A stretch of 17,769 nt of DNA from Candidatus Peribacter sp. UBA6535 (GTDB lineage Bacteria > Patescibacteriota > Gracilibacteria > Peribacterales > Peribacteraceae), in assembly GCA_002436205.1 (NCBI GenBank), contig DJKT01000028.1:1-17769 (forward strand). The letters run 5' to 3'. Position 1 is the stretch's first letter. Each line of letters begins with the position of its first letter. The notes beneath the pieces are model-generated. The model worked only from the letters and a program-made list of their open reading frames with translations. It was not told where the DNA came from and did not search any database. Positions 16,161 through 17,769 of this stretch are shown here, piece by piece. The position numbers and the translations under genes were made by a program.

Positions 16161-16574
16161 CTAGACGTAGACGAGAAATTTATACACAAAGAAATTCCAC
16201 AGCACCATAGGGGCAAGAGCAATAAATTTCGCAGGCCCTTCGTCGATATCACCCATATCCACGATAAGAAAGAGCAACCCTGTAATAATCACCAGATTCA
16301 CCATATCGACGACAAAATAGCGCCCCAAATGCTTCAGGAAGTCATCTTTCTTCTGAAACACCACAAATTTATGCATCAGAAATGCTGTAAAAAAGCCCAA
16401 AACTCCCCCGGCCACATTCGCCACTATGTACCAAATGCCAACGTGTAATAAGAGGAAATACGTCCCAATATCTACTACAGCAGCGGTGCAGCCACAAAAC
16501 ACATACACAGCAAACTTTGTAAGATGAGGGAAATACTGTCGCATGGCAGCCAACGTACCATATAATCGACGCAT
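16161..16574 (-). CDS. GtrA-like four-span membrane protein
   Basis: A 137-residue protein of the GtrA family, with four predicted spans (about residues 20-42, 47-68, 87-106 and 116-136). KFAVYVFCGCTAAVVDIG (20-37), the span with FFTAFLMHKFVVFQ (61-74) and the final LWNFFVYKFLVYV (125-137) are the family's recognisable features. GtrA proteins are thought to help move polyprenyl-phosphate-linked sugars across the membrane, or to serve GT-C enzymes that use them; two such enzymes are encoded nearby. Its ATG at 16574 overlaps the divergent cupin start by 2 bp; Met11 (ATG at 16544) gives the usual short N-terminus and may be the true start. It is followed after 21 bp by gmd on the same strand. 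Confidence 0.85.
   Translation of the reverse strand: MRRLYGTLAAMRQYFPHLTKFAVYVFCGCTAAVVDIGTYFLLLHVGIWYIVANVAGGVLGFFTAFLMHKFVVFQKKDDFLKHLGRYFVVDMVNLVIITGLLFLIVDMGDIDEGPAKFIALAPMVLWNFFVYKFLVYV
16561..16566 (+). promoter_or_regulatory. Consensus -10 box placing the cupin start codon at +1
   Basis: A perfect TATAAT is followed by CGACGC and then the ATG at 16573, the exact spacing for transcription to begin on the A of the start codon. There is no Shine-Dalgarno. The -35 region is weak (TCGCAT at 16539-16544, 16-nt spacer). The box lies inside the longest reading of the GtrA gene. Confidence 0.5.
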
Positions 16575-16986
16575 GAATGAACAGACTATCGAGAAAGACG
16601 GGCAAATCTACGCAAAGGTATTTCGCGCAGAAGGCAACATAGAAAATGGCATGCATTTTCTTACAGGAGACGAAGACCCTCTACAGGTTGGTATTTTCGA
16701 GCGTGAAAAAGGGTACGAAGTCATCCCCCACAAACATAATCCCCGAACGTTAGATTTAGAGAGCCCCGGAGAATTTATCTGGTTTCAAAGTGGAAGTGCC
16801 AAAGTAGAAATATTGGATGACGACTGGAGTGTAATTGGAGAAGTTACAGTTACAGCCGGTGATTGTCTTGTAATTATGAAAGGAGGACACACGCTCACAA
16901 TGCTCGAGCCCGTGCGCATGCTAGAAGTAAAACAAGGCCCCTACCCCGGACGTGAAATTGAGAAAACTTTCCGTGATCCACAATGA
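16573..16986 (+). CDS. Small cupin-fold protein associated with sugar aminotransferases
   Basis: A 137-residue single-domain cupin. The first cupin motif is seen as PHKHNPRT (52-59) with metal-ligand candidates His53 and His55, and Glu67 or Gln72 downstream; the second as AGDCLVIMKGGH (95-106) with His106, ending in LEPVRMLEVKQGPYPG (111-126). From memory, small cupins ending in EVKQGPY are common next to DegT-family aminotransferases and sugar epimerases in glycan clusters, but I know of no proven reaction. An isomerase, metal-binding regulator or sugar-binding role is possible. The start at 16573 is preferred to the in-frame ATG at 16543 because of the TATAAT 6 nt before it. The aminotransferase begins 19 bp after its stop, so the two form an operon. 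Confidence 0.75.
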   Translation: MNEQTIEKDGQIYAKVFRAEGNIENGMHFLTGDEDPLQVGIFEREKGYEVIPHKHNPRTLDLESPGEFIWFQSGSAKVEILDDDWSVIGEVTVTAGDCLVIMKGGHTLTMLEPVRMLEVKQGPYPGREIEKTFRDPQ

Positions 16987-16988
16987 GA

Positions 16989-17042
16989 GCCTGCCTGCCG
17001 TAGCCATGACTGATACTCCAAACAACAACGGGCGAAGGCAGG
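16989..17042. repeat. Interrupted palindrome overlapping the aminotransferase start
   Basis: GCCTGCCTGCCGTAGCC (16989-17005) and GGGCGAAGGCAGG (17030-17042) are imperfect inverted copies (10 of 12 positions in the core) separated by 24 nt. The left arm ends on the base before the ATG and the right arm encodes residues 9-12 of the aminotransferase. The arms resemble a CCTGCC...GGCAGG repeat I associate with Patescibacteria genomes. A hairpin here would enclose the start codon. Confidence 0.5.
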
Positions 17043-17769
17043 TACCCGTAAACGAACCACTGATTACCGATGCCGCAAAAGCGTATGTAACAGAAGCTTT
17101 GGATACCGGATGGATTTCTTCTGCGGGACCGTGCATCCAAAAGTTTGAAGAAGCATTTGCAGGTTACATTGGAGTGAAGCATGCCATCTTTACCACAAGT
17201 GGAACTGCAGCACTCCACGTTGCACAACGCACTCTGGATATAGGCCCGGGAGACGAAGTGATCATCCCCGACTTTACAATGATTGCTTCGCCGTTTTCGA
17301 CGATGTACACAGGAGCAACTCCGGTCTTTGTCGATATAAATCCGGAAACACTCAACATTGATGCAGCGCTTATCGAAGCCAAAATCACAGCGAACACAAA
17401 GGCAATAATGCCTGTGCATATTTACGGACTCCCCTGCGACATGGATCCTATTATGGAGATCGCACGCAAGCATAATCTCATGGTGATCGAGGATGCCGCC
17501 GAAGTACATGGTGCAACGTATAAAGGAAAAAAATGTGGATCGATAGGAACCATCAACGCGTTTAGTTTTTACGGCAATAAAATTATTACCACAGGAGAAG
17601 GTGGAATGATTACAACAAATGATGATGTACTTGCGCAGCGTGCACGCTGGCTCAAAGATCTCGCACACTCACCGGAGAAAAGATTCCGTCACGAAGAACT
17701 TGGGTTTAACTATCGTCCAACGAACATGCAAGCTGCAGTGGGCCTTGGACAGTTGGAGGAGATTGATCG
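17006..17769 (+). CDS. per: DegT/DnrJ/EryC1/StrS aminotransferase, GDP-perosamine synthase type (partial)
   Basis: A PLP enzyme adding an amino group to a 4-keto nucleotide sugar; 254 residues are visible before the window ends. Landmarks: PVNEPLI (14-20), LDTGWISSAGP (32-42), TSGTAALHVA (64-73), DFTMIASPFS (89-98), HIYGLPCDM (138-146), EDAAEVHGATYKGKKCGS (162-179) and the PLP lysine Lys192 in SFYGNKIITTGEGGM. This last block and the WISSAGP region are close to GDP-perosamine synthases (Per/RfbE), which act on the product of Gmd, encoded nearby. Other 4-keto sugar aminotransferases (PseC, DesI-like) are possible. The ATG at 17006 gives a 12-residue extension over typical members, partly encoded by the palindrome; an in-frame GTG at 16973 overlaps the cupin gene and is less likely. 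Confidence 0.88.
   Translation, partial: MTDTPNNNGRRQVPVNEPLITDAAKAYVTEALDTGWISSAGPCIQKFEEAFAGYIGVKHAIFTTSGTAALHVAQRTLDIGPGDEVIIPDFTMIASPFSTMYTGATPVFVDINPETLNIDAALIEAKITANTKAIMPVHIYGLPCDMDPIMEIARKHNLMVIEDAAEVHGATYKGKKCGSIGTINAFSFYGNKIITTGEGGMITTNDDVLAQRARWLKDLAHSPEKRFRHEELGFNYRPTNMQAAVGLGQLEEID

Noticed and set aside
16543..16572. ATG at 16543 as the cupin start
   Set aside because: The consensus TATAAT at 16561-16566 would then lie inside the coding sequence, and the extra ten residues precede a normal cupin N-terminus.
16895..17668. A 257-codon minus-strand open frame at the right end
   Set aside because: It lies antisense to the cupin 3' end and the aminotransferase, whose motifs (PLP lysine, GTAAL, EDAAE) are unmistakable. 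The frame is Cys/His/Arg-rich with no recognisable domain.
1..17769. CRISPR array, tRNA, rRNA, phage or IS transposase genes
   Set aside because: No regularly spaced direct repeats, no cloverleaf-like or rRNA-like stretch and no transposase or integrase motifs were noticed in the non-coding gaps or ORFs.

Overview
This window is a surface-glycan (or glycoprotein glycan) biosynthesis locus from an uncultured-looking bacterium. It is almost fully coding, with about fifteen genes that alternate between strands in short blocks joined by ATGA or TAATG overlaps. TGA acts as a normal stop at these junctions, so a TGA-recoding lineage is excluded. Clear Shine-Dalgarno sites are rare, and several first genes have a -10-like hexamer exactly 6 nt before the start codon, which suggests leaderless mRNAs. 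A G/C-run palindromic repeat and a CCTGCC...GGCAGG palindrome recall repeats I associate with Patescibacteria (CPR) genomes. That placement is a low-confidence guess from memory; no taxonomic marker is present.

Left part (1-2071, minus strand): a coupled trio of CMP-sugar cytidylyltransferase (PtmB/NeuA type), Gfo/Idh/MocA oxidoreductase and PtmA-type short-chain dehydrogenase. The last is cut by the window edge just at its catalytic Tyr. This is the arrangement known from legionaminic/nonulosonic acid clusters, but the synthase (NeuB/LegI) is not in view. Next (2126-5065) come two paralogous KpsS/KpsC-like proteins in convergent orientation, good candidates for the transferases that use the CMP-sugar. 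A PglK/MsbA-type ABC exporter (5065-6882) lies upstream of the second one in the same operon.

Middle part (6990-12394): a PhyH-like Fe(II)/2-oxoglutarate dioxygenase, a GT4 glycosyltransferase on the minus strand, and then a plus-strand operon of a SAM-methyltransferase-like protein, a conserved FkbM-like protein and a large GT-C membrane glycosyltransferase. The gap 12395-12714 holds a palindromic element of about 197 bp with a hairpin and a potential G-quadruplex in each arm, and a 36-codon membrane ORF that looks like the severed N-terminus of an SGNH-hydrolase gene.

Right part (12605-17769): a minus-strand block of GtrA-like protein, then gmd, a membrane-anchored SGNH hydrolase, a GT39-type glycosyltransferase and the short ORF. 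Divergent from it are a small cupin and a DegT-family aminotransferase of GDP-perosamine synthase type that runs off the right edge.

Inferred scheme: Gmd plus the aminotransferase supply GDP-perosamine, the left trio supplies a CMP-activated nonulosonic acid, the GTs and KpsS/C-like proteins assemble the glycan, the dioxygenase, methyltransferase and SGNH protein decorate it, and the ABC exporter, GtrA and GT-C proteins move or transfer it at the membrane.
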